Of a DNA stretch of 64,000 nt, positions 32,391-43,737 are shown in pieces. The notes beneath the pieces were generated by a model. The model was not told where the DNA came from and searched no databases. It saw only the letters and a list, made by a program, of their open reading frames with translations. Both the position numbers and the translations under genes were made by a program. The first letter of the stretch is position 1. The number at the start of each line of letters is the position of its first letter. This stretch comes from Galeopsis tetrahit (lineage: Eukaryota > Streptophyta > Magnoliopsida > Lamiales > Lamiaceae): contig OY776125.1 of assembly GCA_963675135.1 (NCBI GenBank), positions 45,848,513 through 45,912,512 on the forward strand. Reading direction: 5' to 3'.

Positions 32391-35297
32391 TTCATTTTTG
32401 TTTGTGAAATAGATCATTAATTTGTTTATTCACTCTCTTCATTTACTATTTATTAATATCATTATTACTGGCAGATAAAAATAACTTTCTTGTAGGTGAA
32501 AATTAACAAGTTAAATAATGTGAAGGAGTAAGTAGTTTCAGGCAATATTGTTGTGATTAATTATTACCCTGCAAGAATATATTTAAATAATAAACACATT
32601 TGATAGTCCCGTCAAAAAAATACACACATTGATAGGGACCTCTATGTAATATTATATACTATCTTGATTACTTCACAGCCTCTGGGTAAATGACAAAGCA
32701 GCTTATTAATTTATTATTTTTAAAGGGTAACAAATTTAAATAATTTATCAATAGAGTTATGAGTGTCGTTCATTTCATACAACCGTCTAATAATTGTACA
32801 CTATTACATCATATATGTTTTATGTACAAGGCATATTTAACTCATGAACTAAAACAAAAAATTTACACTATTTTCGAAATGAAAAAAATTGGTCTTTTAA
32901 TTTTAAATATATATATATATATCAATCTCCCTTGTTCTAACCACCTCTGCTCCCTTGTTTTTACTCCTTTAAATTCTTGTTAAATGAGGGTTTGTCTCAC
33001 ATAATTAAAAAATAATTAGAAAAAATGGGTGCTACCGATTTTCTGTTATCACATATTTTTTCAATTCATATCGATTTTTTTCAATTTAACCTTTTTTTTT
33101 TTTGTGGCAATTCGACTAGTTTCATTGTCGGTTCAACCAGTGAAACCCAATTATGAAAGCACTACTTACCGCCACTTCTCCCTACGTTTCCTTGTGCCAA
33201 TCCATCAACAACTACATTCTCATTGCCCTATGACCACAAGATTCTGAAAAAACACCATTAAACCTAATTCAAAGTATTTTCTCACCACTACTCTTACTTT
33301 TGACGTTGAACCTACTACGATCTCTCAAACTTTAGCTAAATCGATATGAGACGGGTGAGGTTGGGTTAGGGTTCGGGTTGGGACCGATCTTTTTATTTAT
33401 TTATTTATTTGAGTACAATAAATTTTGTCGCAATTCCGTCGAAAATTCTAATAATTAAAAAAAATACATTCCATCGCAAAAGCCATCACAAATTTGCGAT
33501 TAATCTTTCATGAAGCGTAATACAAGATTGACAAATCATCAATATAAACTCTCAATTAGTATATTTATTGTGATTTTGAATTTAAAAAAAAAAAAAGTCA
33601 CACCCACTTGGACATGAACGAGTGTGTTAGGTTTGAGGGCATGTTTGGAATTGGGCAGCAGCACCCTAATTTGTAGCACCGTCCAATTAACTTTTATTAC
33701 ATGAATATTTCATATCCAAATCATTAAATTAACTTTAGATTAAAAAAATTAGATTGAATTAATAAAGGAACATGTTCTCTGCAACAAGAGACCAGGTTCG
33801 ATTGGATAAAAGAAGATAGATTTTGTTGTTGGATTTATTTTTATTTTTTTCATTTTTCACTTTGCATTATCCCCTTATCTTATCTCACTCCACTTTCTAA
33901 TATTTTTTAATATCTATCTCTACTCTACGAATATATTAATTCATTTTTAATCATTTCACACACACACACACACTCTGCTTTCTCTCACAGCCTTCCCTTG
34001 TCGTTGGAAATTGCAGGCAGAATTTATTATAAGGTAGCTATCAGAAATGGTCCCCTGTTGAAACACTCTATTTTACTTAGTTTTTACATGAATTAATTAA
34101 TTTTTACAAATTGGAGTTGATTTTTTTTCCATTTTTTTATCTATTTACAAATTGCAAGAACAAAACAGGCAGAACAATCAGAAACGTATAGTGATTGTTG
34201 CTTGCTCACAACTGTTCATTTTTCCGATTAGGGTTTTCTTGGTAGGCCAAACTAAAATGAAAATCCCCTTATAATTAAAAGGTGTAACAAAATATTCATG
34301 AAATTTGTGTTGAAGTACATTAAATTTATTTATCAGTTTTTGGCATTTAATTAATTTGAAATCATTTCTATTTCTTGTATGAAGTTTACTTGTAAGATTA
34401 TAGAACGAGTACACATGAAATTAAAGGGAATAAATATTTACTTGTTTGGTGATCAATTTGGACAAAGATTATTACAACATGGGAAACACGTACAACAGCA
34501 CACTTGTAATTAATCTTGGGAGGAAAGAAATTTCAAAAGCCTCTCAATCCTCGTCTCTATTTTAGCATGACTATAATTAGGGATATCATCTTTTTTCTCA
34601 TCATAACTTTTTACATTTTTCAAGATAATTCCATAAAATATAAATGTACGAAAAATGTAACAATTTCATCACAAAGTTGTCGAAATTAAATCCTCAGAAT
34701 GACATCGTTTTTTTATCATATGATTGACACGTGGGCAATCGATTCCGGTGAAGTTGCTAACAGAAAACAATGTCGTTTCGAGGATTCCAAGAACTTTGAG
34801 ACTAAATAATTGAGACTCAATTCATACATTTATTTTGGGGTAATTTAAAATATTCCCTATAATTATGTCAAATAAATTAAATATATATATATACATATAT
34901 ATATTATTCACTAGAGAGTCTTTGTGCAAGTAGAAATAACCTTATGAAAGAGTGAATATATAATTGAAATATTGTATAAATGGACAGCACATTATTTGGA
35001 AGAGGTTATCCGATCCAGTGAAAACAAATACATTGCATCTTGCTCAGATATACATGTATGTATATATTCATGTACTTGACCACTGCGTGTGACTTATAAC
35101 CAACATGCTGTAAACATCAACCTTAACACATGCTACGTACGTAAATAATCTGCACAAAACAATTTAGAGTCCCGAGTATTAACACTATTCAATTATTATT
35201 CCCTTACTCCAAAGCTGATACGTATAGACGGACCAAAAAGAAAATCAAACTTAAACTAATAATATCTATTTTGCATTCTCCCGAATTGATAATTTAC
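32391..35297. other. AT-rich intergenic DNA
   Basis: No supported gene. It contains a (CA)n microsatellite at 33957-33973, a run of TTTA units near 33395, and TA-rich stretches near 34880-34905. Short ORFs (65-78 codons) have no motif and an AT-driven composition. Confidence 0.5.
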
Positions 35298-35604
35298 TAC
35301 TCTGTTCCGCAAAAATTTACACACTTGTTATATATAAATGTCTCATATCAATTTGCACACTTGTTATATATAAATGTCTCATATCAATTTGCACACTCTA
35401 TAAAAGTAAATAATTTCATAACCCCACTCTCAAAATATACAAATAATTTATCCATATGCCGTTATTTTTTCACACTCAATCCACCTTATATTTTACTTTA
35501 TTTACAAAATTTTACAAAATCATTCCTCAAAACATCACTCATTACACATTTCTTAAAATGTGTGTCATCACAAGGATGTAAATTCCCCTGGAATGGAGGG
35601 AGTA
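35298..35604. mobile_element. Stowaway-type MITE with internal duplication
   Basis: Same family as 47421-47695 (TTTACAAAATCATTCCTCAA, CACTCATTACACATTTCTTA, ends TACTCTGTTCC and GGAATGGAGGGAGTA). Near the left end a unit of about 38 bp (TTGCACACTTGTTATATAT, then AAATGTCTCATATCAA) is tandemly repeated, making this copy longer than its relative. Confidence 0.75.
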
Positions 35605-35709
35605 TTTAATTTCTAAAGCCCCATTATTTTTTCAGGCTCCAAATTTTAAAAAATTTACTATGTTTCAGACTATGAATCGACAATAACCAGTTGAAATAAG
35701 GCAAATTGA

Positions 35710-35885
35710 TACGCCCTCCATCAATTAAAAATATGTTCGCTTTCTTTATTTTTCAGTCCACAAAAAAGTATGTTTATTCTTTTTATAAAAACAATTGATT
35801 TATCTTTAATTCACAACAATCCCACAATACTCTTTAATTATCTATTTTTTTAAAAACTAGTGTTCAATGAATGAAGGAGGGAGTA
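35710..35885. mobile_element. Short Stowaway-type MITE
   Basis: TACGCCCTCCATCAATT at left and AATGAATGAAGGAGG then GAGTA at right are inverted relatives. 176 bp, non-coding. It lies about 105 bp from the preceding MITE. Confidence 0.65.
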
Positions 35886-36489
35886 CTTTATTTTAAAAGA
35901 GACAAAAATTCGGAAGCGACAAGGTAAACCAAATTTATACCAAAATGAGTCCTTACTCAAAAGGCCTTGAATTAAACCAAAATGAAGATTAGGCCCATAG
36001 ATCTCAAGGAATATACCCTCCCTAGATCTCAAGCAGCAAACAATTTCTGGGGGAGGAATTCAGTTCATAAATAGTTTTGCTGAATTTAAATGGAGCATGG
36101 AAGGTGGAATTAATCCTCTAATTTTATACTGTATGTTTTTAAACCGCATAACGAGACCTTTAAAAAAACAAGAAACCACTGAACAGTAACATATTTCAAA
36201 ATTGGGCTTTGCAGTAACATGTGTATGATGGGGTTTTTGTGTTCTGACTTTGGCATTTATAGACACACACAATAAACCTCAATCGCAAAGTATTCATACT
36301 CATGTTCATGTACGACACGTAGAGATAGACCAATTCAGGAAGCTAGAATTAAGTCCTCCCGCAAAGATTTTACTAAACACAGAACGTGATATATGTTCCA
36401 TCATAAATACAGAATTAAATTTCAAGATGCAACTTCCCAAGAACAAAAAGGATCTACGAATGAATGCTCCAAACTAAACTAAATAGAGA

Positions 36490-37012
36490 TAGATGAGCAC
36501 AAAAATTATCGAAAATCGAAATATCTTAAAAATTGCAAAATAAAACTGAAATTTACCAGTGATTTTGAACAATAAAATCATTTTATTTTATGAATTTGAA
36601 ATTTTATTTTTTCTTATATTTGATTATTCTTTTATTATTTATCATGTGATGGTGTATTTAAACAATTATTAATCTATAAACAACAAAGTTATAATCCAGT
36701 AACATAATATCAATATGAACTCAAATTATCAAATACGGAGTATTAAGTCAACAACTCAACAAGTCTAAAAATAGTCCATAAATTCTTAATATAAAGATAA
36801 TAAGTAGTCAATTAATTACTACGAAATAAAAATTATAGACCGGGGAAAGGAGTATTAATTTATTAAATATTTAAATTATATATGAAATAAAAATACACTA
36901 TGTATAATTTCGATTATCGGTTCAACCAAATTTTTATCCCTTAAAACCGAACACCGAATTATTTAAACAAACATCAAACTGAGTTTAACGTTTCATTTCG
37001 ATTTTGGATATA
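36490..37012. mobile_element. Non-autonomous element, family A copy 2
   Basis: Second copy of the family at 31567-32390, same orientation. The most conserved core is ATCATGTGATGGTGTATTTA, then AACAATTATTAATCTATAAA, then ATATGAACTCAAATTATC. The right part keeps AAAACCGAACACCGAATTAT. Borders are approximate. Confidence 0.6.
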
Positions 37013-37527
37013 GAGATTATTTAAACAAACACCTCCTCACTTAAAGCACCTGATAAAACATTGTCCTCCAACGCCACTCCAAAAATTCAAGCAATTGCAT
37101 AAATTTGGATATAGAGATTAATTAAAATCAAGCCCAGAAACATGCATATAACAAAGTAGCAGCAAACATAAAATCTTGGATCCATACATATAAGACTCAC
37201 ATTAAGTGCACTATGATGTAGTTGATGTACCTGTTTCGTTCCAACATTATACATCTGTAATATTCATCTGTCAGATCGTTGGTGGCATGGCCATTCCAAA
37301 CTATTTGGGCAACAGAGAATAAGAAATAAAGGTTTTAACCATATTCACCAAAAGGAAAAGACAAATCACAACTATAATGCAGGCGTCACATTGAAGTGAG
37401 AACTCAATATGCAGGATACAAAATGATTTTTTTTTTTTTTCAGATCATACAGGTTGCCCAGTAAAGGAGACAACATCAAAATGTAATCAATAAACATAGT
37501 CCACGTAAATCAAGTCAATCTTCCCTA

Positions 37528-39461
37528 TTAACGCATGTATCTCAACCTAAATAAAATAACAAGTCTCTCCAAATAAAGCAATTTGATGCCAAAAATTGGT
37601 AAACACCGATGCTTACTCATCCAAAATACGAAGACACCCAGAAGCTGAAACAAAATAATAAGAATAAGTGACAAATTTGTAAGAAATTGTTTTTATGAAT
37701 CATCAGCTCTTTAACTAGATCCTCAGTGCTCAAAGAATGTAGTTAGTACACTGTTATCCAAGTGAAAATAACAAAAGTTTAAGAAACAATTCTGCCGAAA
37801 GAGCACACAATAGAGAACCTAAAGAAAGGTCACGCAATAAATCATTCTTGCATTTTCATCAAAATATTCCAAATTTAAGGAAAAGGCACATGTTGGGATC
37901 AGATAAAAGACAAATATATGCCATTATTTCATGGCTATAATAAATGCCTCACGCAAGGAATAGTCTTTCATGATAGTATTTAACAATCATGAACAGATAT
38001 TGCTGTATGTTAAGCAATTTGAAGAAAATCCCATGAAGCCTAGAAACTGTCGTTTATGCACATGGATGACTATCATTTTAGAATATTGTTGGCAAGGCAA
38101 GAGAAATGCATCATCAATACTATTTTTGGCTTATTTAATCATATTATTTACCACCTGAAGAACTAATGTAGAACGAAGCCACAAAACGCCAGCAAGTGAT
38201 TTTAGCATTTCATCAGTAACTTTGCATGCTTCAGTCCGCAGAGACAGGGTAGAGAAGTATACAATTACATACCTTGAAATAATGTGAATGGATCACAGTC
38301 ATTAAACATTGAGGTAAATAGCCACAGATATTCGAGGAAACTTAATACATAGGAAATAAAAATCATGAGTGGACAGGAGCATTCAAATTTTACTAACAGT
38401 GACAGTAACTAGCAAGGTTCCAATAATTCCCTTCTATTTTTTTCCCATTTCCATGCAGATAACTCGTGGTTAAGAGCATTAGTGAGTAAAATATTATACA
38501 GTTGAACAGTTTAGTTAAAAACCATAAAATAAAATAAATTTTCATTTCATGTTAGAGTGAGATTATACCAAGGAAAGTACAAGCTAAAATGGCAATGCTA
38601 ATCAATAGTATAAGCTTGAGATAATGATACTGGAACCCCGCCTAATGTTTTTTAATTGGGTGCTCAATTAAATACCTTAAAAGGAATAACGTCAGATAAA
38701 TGTTATTGAGTCATATTAGGGTGTAAATTAATCTAAAATCCACTCTTTTTCATGCATTTAATTACTGACGAAAGCTTAATTTTATCATCAGCTCATAGCA
38801 TTAGGTTCTTCAGAATCTAATTCTTACCACTTGTTAGACAACATGCGTTGAAAGTCAGCCACTAATGGAGTAACTATAACATTTTGGGATACAATCCTGC
38901 AATGAGAAAGAGGACACAGCTTACAGGTGTTCTTTTTGACAAGAAGTACATGGGTCAGCCAATCTGAGTATATGCACCCATGATCTATACTATACAGAAT
39001 GATTAGATTATACATTTCAAGTAAATTTTGGGGGAATTTTTTAAATCAACAAGATTAAAAGGAATGATCTTTAGAGGGAAAAATAAAGAGCTAACATTGT
39101 TTTTAGATACCACATCCCATAGAAATATCAATGCTGACACTTGAAGCACATGGGCTAAATCAAACAATCCAGAGTTTTTGTTTAAATCTGTAAAATCTAC
39201 TTACATATATATATAATAATTTGCTGAATAAATTGAATTGGGGTTAAAATTTCCATAACTAATTAAAATAATTGCAGAAGTTCAAAAGGAGTCATAGAGT
39301 TACCCGAGACTGGAAAATTCAGCAAGAAAGAAAGGGTAATGCTTGAGAGGGACTAATGCCAGCTTGTAGAGTACCCGATTCCCTACATCAAGCACCAACG
39401 TAGGAACTCCTGCAGCCATCACCTCCACCCTCCGATCAAAGATACAGCTCTTGTTTTCCAT
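37528..39461 (-). pseudogene. CRT-like (CLT) transporter gene fragment
   Basis: Spliceable exons on the minus strand spell pieces of a chloroquine-resistance-transporter-like (CLT) protein. These are plastid-envelope carriers of glutathione/thiols. Exon 39304-39461 ends VLYKLALVPLKHYPFFLAEF with donor GG|GTAACT. Exon 38155-38272 follows acceptor TTTCAAG and joins in frame as LGYVIVYFSTLSLRTEA, then CKVTDEML. Exon 37528-37644 follows TTGTTTCAG with QLLGVFVFW and ends at a TAA. CLTs have several further membrane helices between the last two pieces, and I do not see these. The N-terminus and transit peptide are also missing. An extra spliceable exon (38829-38896) keeps the frame but is not family-like. 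It looks like a decaying or captured fragment. It starts 2 bp after the PPR stop. Confidence 0.55.
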
Positions 39462-39463
39462 AA

Positions 39464-39982
39464 TTACACAGGCTGAGGGCCAGAGCTTTGAAGCATGGGA
39501 ACAATATTTTGAAATCTCGCTAACAACTCATCACATTGAACGCTACTGCTTTCCAAGTTCTCTTGCGTGAAACTTGGTAGAAGCTTTGCAACATCATGGC
39601 CTTCAGGTATATCACATATACATTTTAAGATTGTAGAAGTAAGTTTATCATCAAGAACAACACCTTCAGCCGCCATTTTCTGAAGCAAACAAATTATTTC
39701 TTCACTACTTCCGTCTGCCTTGAAGCCTTTGAGTAAAGAATCATAAACACAGGTATGTGGTGGATAGCCAGACACTTGCATTCTTTCAACCAAACTTTTA
39801 GCCTCTGCCATCAGTCCTAATTTTGAAAACCTATTAATTAAAACTGAAAAAGTCAATGCATCGGGACGAAGACCCCTTTGCTGCATATCAACCAGAAATT
39901 CATTGGCTGACTCAACATCCCCTGCTTTAATGGTTGAGTCAATCATAATGTTGTATGAAACAACATCTGGTTTACAACCCAC
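39464..39982 (-). CDS. PPR protein, C-terminal part in shifted frame
   Basis: 172 codons that continue the upstream PPR array in another frame. Three further P-type repeats begin at CKPDVVSYNIMIDSTIKAGD, LRPDALTFSVLINRFSKLG and YPPHTCVYDSLLKGFKADG, followed by a non-repeat tail rich in Glu/Ser and ending GPQPV. The first ATG of this ORF lies inside the repeat and is not a real start. Together with 39972-41738 it would make one protein of about 760 residues, typical for P-class PPRs. One extra or missing base near 39975 separates the two frames. Confidence 0.8.
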   Translation of the reverse strand: MGCKPDVVSYNIMIDSTIKAGDVESANEFLVDMQQRGLRPDALTFSVLINRFSKLGLMAEAKSLVERMQVSGYPPHTCVYDSLLKGFKADGSSEEIICLLQKMAAEGVVLDDKLTSTILKCICDIPEGHDVAKLLPSFTQENLESSSVQCDELLARFQNIVPMLQSSGPQPV

Positions 39983-41738
39983 TGACCATATCTGTAAACA
40001 AAGCTCTTGCTTGATCCATGCTACTCTCCCTGCATAAGGCGGCCATCAACATGTTGTATTCCAATGAGGAAGGACTAGGACCTGATTTTCTCATTTTATA
40101 AAAAAAGCCTTTGGCAATATTTATACAGTTACACGAGCATAAGCAATTTAGAAGAGAACTATAAGCCCTTGAATCCAAAACCAATCCCATTTGTAAAAGC
40201 TCCTTCCAAAGTTTTAAAGCTTTCTTAACATTTCTCACCTTCAGAAAAGCTCCAATTAGCAAAGTATATGGCACAGCATCAATCGACTTATTCTGTTTAA
40301 TCATTGCACGAATAATATTTTCGGCCTTTCCAAAATGGCCTTCCTTGCACATCCCTTTGACTAGAGTACTGAGAGTCCATGAATCAGGCTCAACCCCGTT
40401 TTTGTTCGAAACCATTAAATCGAAAAGCTTCATGGCAAGATCAACCTTCCCAAGGTCACAAAGACCCTTCAAGACAATATTATATGTTACAATATCAGGT
40501 TCTTTATCCTTTTCTAGCATCATTTTTAGAATCCTAAAGGCATCATTGAAAAGACCCGCCTTGCACAATCCATCAATTAGAACATTATATGTTGTACTAG
40601 TGGGATCTTGTCTCTTGTCCAACATGAAATTAAATAATTCAACTGCTTTCTCAGCCCTCCCAGATTGGCAAAGCCCACTAATCATACCTGTAAACGTTAC
40701 AACATCAGCACGAATCCCACTTCTTATCATCTCATTGAACAATCGTTTCACTACTTTCAAGTTTCCCTTCTGGCAAAAACAACGCATCAAGCAGGTGTAA
40801 GTAACTTTATCTGGAGAAATTCCTTTGCTCAACATTTCAGTCAGAACTTCCTTTGCTCTATCAAGATCTCCTTTGCTGCAAAAACCATTTATAAGTGTGT
40901 TATAGAAAAAGGTATCTGGCTCCAACCCTTTCATCTTCATCTCTTGCAACAACAGCATTGCTTCATCCACCCGCTCCTCCACAAAATGGGCATCCATCAG
41001 CATATTATATGTGATCAAATTGGGAGAAATATTTGCAGCCTCCATTCTTTTCTTTACACTCATAGCTTCGTCTAATCTCTTCTCCCGGCATAATCCTTTT
41101 ATCAAAGTATTAAAACTAACTATATCTGGAGATACAGAATTTCTATCCATTTGACTTAGTAACACCTCACCCTCAACAGCAAATCCGTTACAACAAAGAC
41201 CATTCAACACAATATTTGCAGCATATATATTAACGCTATATCCATGCTTCAACATCAACCCAATTGCTCCAAGAGCCAATTTGGGCTTAGAACGATGCAC
41301 CAGACACTTAACCAAAGCGGATAATGACAGATATCTTGGGAAAGCCCCAGCACATATCATTTTCTTATAAGTATTAAGAGCCATGTCATACTCTTTATTC
41401 TTGACAAGGGTTTGGAGAAGAACATCGTTGGTAGGCGCCGAAGGAACAAGACCCATATCTACAGAGAGCTCAAAAATCGAAAAGGCTTTCTTGCAATCTT
41501 CAAGGCAGTTTGGTTGTTGACATAGAGATGTAATTTGGGTTTCCACCTTGTTCAAATCTTGGTCTGATGTGATGGACAACAATGGATTCATGTGATGGAC
41601 CGCCGCCACAACAGTAGCAGAGGAGGCCACCCGGTGAGAACGTGCTAACATAGTGTTTGTATGTAAGCTCTGTGAATTGAATGAATGAATGAGTGAAATA
41701 CTAATTATGCTGAATGGAAAATGACGTGAACTACGCAT
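39972..41738 (-). CDS. P-class pentatricopeptide repeat protein
   Basis: 588 codons from the preferred start. The N-terminus MRSSRHFPFSIISISLIHSF is basic, Ser-rich and free of acidic residues, like a mitochondrial presequence. About 12 consecutive 35-residue P-type repeats follow, for example DIVSFNTLIKGLCREKRLDE, NLITYNMLMDAHFVEERVDE and STTYNVLIDGLCKAGLFNDA. There is no E or DYW domain. P-class PPRs bind organellar RNA base by base and act in its processing, stability or translation. The longer ORF starting at 41786 takes its first 16 codons from a MITE-like end (CTACCAAACGAGCCC), so I reject that start. A later ATG at 41651 is possible. The frame breaks at 39972 within a repeat. Confidence 0.88.
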   Translation of the reverse strand: MRSSRHFPFSIISISLIHSFNSQSLHTNTMLARSHRVASSATVVAAVHHMNPLLSITSDQDLNKVETQITSLCQQPNCLEDCKKAFSIFELSVDMGLVPSAPTNDVLLQTLVKNKEYDMALNTYKKMICAGAFPRYLSLSALVKCLVHRSKPKLALGAIGLMLKHGYSVNIYAANIVLNGLCCNGFAVEGEVLLSQMDRNSVSPDIVSFNTLIKGLCREKRLDEAMSVKKRMEAANISPNLITYNMLMDAHFVEERVDEAMLLLQEMKMKGLEPDTFFYNTLINGFCSKGDLDRAKEVLTEMLSKGISPDKVTYTCLMRCFCQKGNLKVVKRLFNEMIRSGIRADVVTFTGMISGLCQSGRAEKAVELFNFMLDKRQDPTSTTYNVLIDGLCKAGLFNDAFRILKMMLEKDKEPDIVTYNIVLKGLCDLGKVDLAMKLFDLMVSNKNGVEPDSWTLSTLVKGMCKEGHFGKAENIIRAMIKQNKSIDAVPYTLLIGAFLKVRNVKKALKLWKELLQMGLVLDSRAYSSLLNCLCSCNCINIAKGFFYKMRKSGPSPSSLEYNMLMAALCRESSMDQARALFTDMVSGL

Positions 41739-41751
41739 CTTATTAATATAG

Positions 41752-41990
41752 GGCTCGTTTGGTAGGAGGGATACGATAAGGAGCAAAAATAGTAATTGAG
41801 ATATGTTTTAAGGGTGAAATCGTGAAAGATTAGATATTTGTTGATGTTTGGTAGTGTGTAATAAGAGTCATGTTATAATAATTTGATTGTTTGATGGAAC
41901 AAGATAATGCATGAGAAAATAGTATAAATTTATGGAAATTTCTATTTTGCTTTAATTTCAGAAACATGATTGAAGAACTAACAGGCTACT
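41752..41990. mobile_element. Tourist/hAT-like MITE end just upstream of PPR gene
   Basis: GGGCTCGTTTGGTAGGAGG at 41752 is the kind of terminal sequence common in plant PIF/Harbinger- or hAT-type MITEs. Related text (GTTTGGTAGTGTGTAATAAG, GATTGTTTGATGGAACAAG) follows to about 41910. I could not find a matching right terminus, so the extent is a guess. Confidence 0.35.
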
Positions 41991-43528
41991 GCAAATTATG
42001 AAACATGTTGAAGAACTAGATTGAGATAAGTGCATCAAAAACTTAATACAGAAACAAGTTTAGAATATCAACAACTTACTCCACCAACAGGGTAATTCTC
42101 CCAAACATATCATAACCTTAAAATGTACAGAAAATATCAAGCGCCCAATTTCATGGCAACATAAACCCAAAAATAGGCAAAATCATTTTAGAGAAGAACT
42201 AGTTAATCAAAAATATTACAGAGAAACCAACTTATGGGTGGGTGTTAATATAATTGAGAGTGATATATGAATGGGAGGCTAGATTATACACTAAGAACTC
42301 ATTTATGGCATCAGCCATCAGCACAATATGTGTTATAGTTAACCAAAATGAACTGAAGATTAATTTAAACATGAATTGCAATTGCACAATATTTGTTTCC
42401 AGAGATCAGGCAATAAAGTCTACACCCAAAATGTTAAAAAAGATTGAAGAGGCTGTTTACCTAAGCTTAATAGATGTTCAGTAATTTTATTCAAAAAGAG
42501 CAATTCAGCTATCAAAATAAGATGTTAGGAGTTTATATTTTTTTGTTAGAAAGTATGGAGATCCTAACTTATTTTAAAATAGTCATATATCATGACAAAT
42601 TTTTGTCATTTTAGTTACAATATATTATAGTCATTACTAATTTTATTTTATCCTATAATAATGCAATCTATAATCATATAACTTCCGAAAATGCTTAAAT
42701 ATAGGGCGTAGGAGCTTACCCACTCCAAACTCTGTTTTGACACCACAAATATGCCAAGTGTTATATTTTTTAAATATGAAAATGGCTTGCAAGTTGATAG
42801 ACCAGTTTTAGACAGAAGCTCTAGAGCATTTTGTGCATATTATACAAAAAACAAAATTATTAGATGAACTTTGAGAAAATATTGGCTCCCATCCCATGTA
42901 TTACTCTTTTTCTATTACATTTCACCAATCATAGTAAAAGCATGAGAGGATATGTTACTACAAAATCTATAGGGTGTGTAAAATACAGCGACCAATCATG
43001 CCGAACTAATTATGAATTGTGAAGTTAGCTTATAAGTATAGCTTGTATCAACACATTTTTGTAATGAAAACAACTGGAGATAGCAAATGATAGAGGGGCT
43101 TCAGTTAGAATATTCAAAAAAAAAAAAAAGTTTATCAAATGTAAAAGCCTAGAAATTATATTGGCTCCCATTAATAGTCTCGTTCAAATCTTATCTCACA
43201 ACACAAACTATCAGGAAAGCATAAGAGAAGAAACATTACTACAGAATCTATAGGCAAAAACTTGCATGAGACCTCATTATTGCACAAATTAACCCACATT
43301 TCTTTCAAAGTGTGTCAAGGCGTCTGTCTAATTTATGCTCATGGTCTCGCGCAAACCCTATATACACACACATACATAACACAAAATACACACACACATA
43401 TATAATCATGTCACAGAAATTAACTCAATTACAAACAGAATAAATCTTTAGCCCTATATAATCATATTACATAATTAAGGAAGCTCTGAGCATGAACTAC
43501 AGGATATGCAAATCATAACCGAAGCTTA
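41991..43528. other. Probable PPR 5' flank or leader intron, with imperfect duplication
   Basis: No coding ORF. The block ATATTGGCTCCCAT, then AAAGCATGAGAGGATATG, then TTACTACAAAATCTATAGG at 42880-42975 recurs imperfectly at 43158-43255. If the exon proposed at 43529-43650 is real, this stretch is the leader intron of the PPR gene. Confidence 0.35.
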
Positions 43529-43650
43529 CCAGATTAGGAGGACGGGGGTAGAGAGCCTGCTCAGGAAGGGGAAGAATTTTAGGCGGAGTGGCGGAGGACA
43601 GAAAGTGACGAATCTTCCCCGGCGGGGAGAGTGGAGAAGAAATTTGGAAT
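43529..43650 (-). other. Candidate non-coding first exon (PPR leader)
   Basis: Minus-strand C/T-rich text (CTCTCCCCGCCGGGGAAG, then CTCTCTACCCCCGTCC) ends at a good donor, AATCTG|GTAAGC. The base composition is much richer in GC than its surroundings, as expected of a 5' UTR exon. The nearest downstream gene on this strand is the PPR gene. No matching acceptor was fixed. Confidence 0.3.
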
Positions 43651-43673
43651 TTTCAATAAATTTTAAATTGGTT

Positions 43674-43737
43674 CAAAAGTATATTAATTTGAAATGGCCG
43701 AGCGGTGTTACCTGGGTCAACATAGACAACTCTTTGA
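43674..43737. repeat. 64-bp repeat, copy 1 (second copy at 51064-51130)
   Basis: CAAAAGTATATTAATTTGAA, then GAGCGGTGTTACCTGGGTCA, then ACATAGACAACTCTTTG match 51064-51130 at about 80% by eye. Both copies lie on the plus strand next to candidate first exons. Confidence 0.6.

Noticed and set aside
40345..41075. Plus-strand ORFs of 136-151 codons within the PPR gene
   Set aside because: Antisense shadows of the repeat-rich PPR coding strand, without motifs.
41738..41786. ATG at 41786 as PPR start
   Set aside because: Its first 16 codons come from a MITE-like terminus. The ATG at 41738 begins a presequence-like N-terminus.
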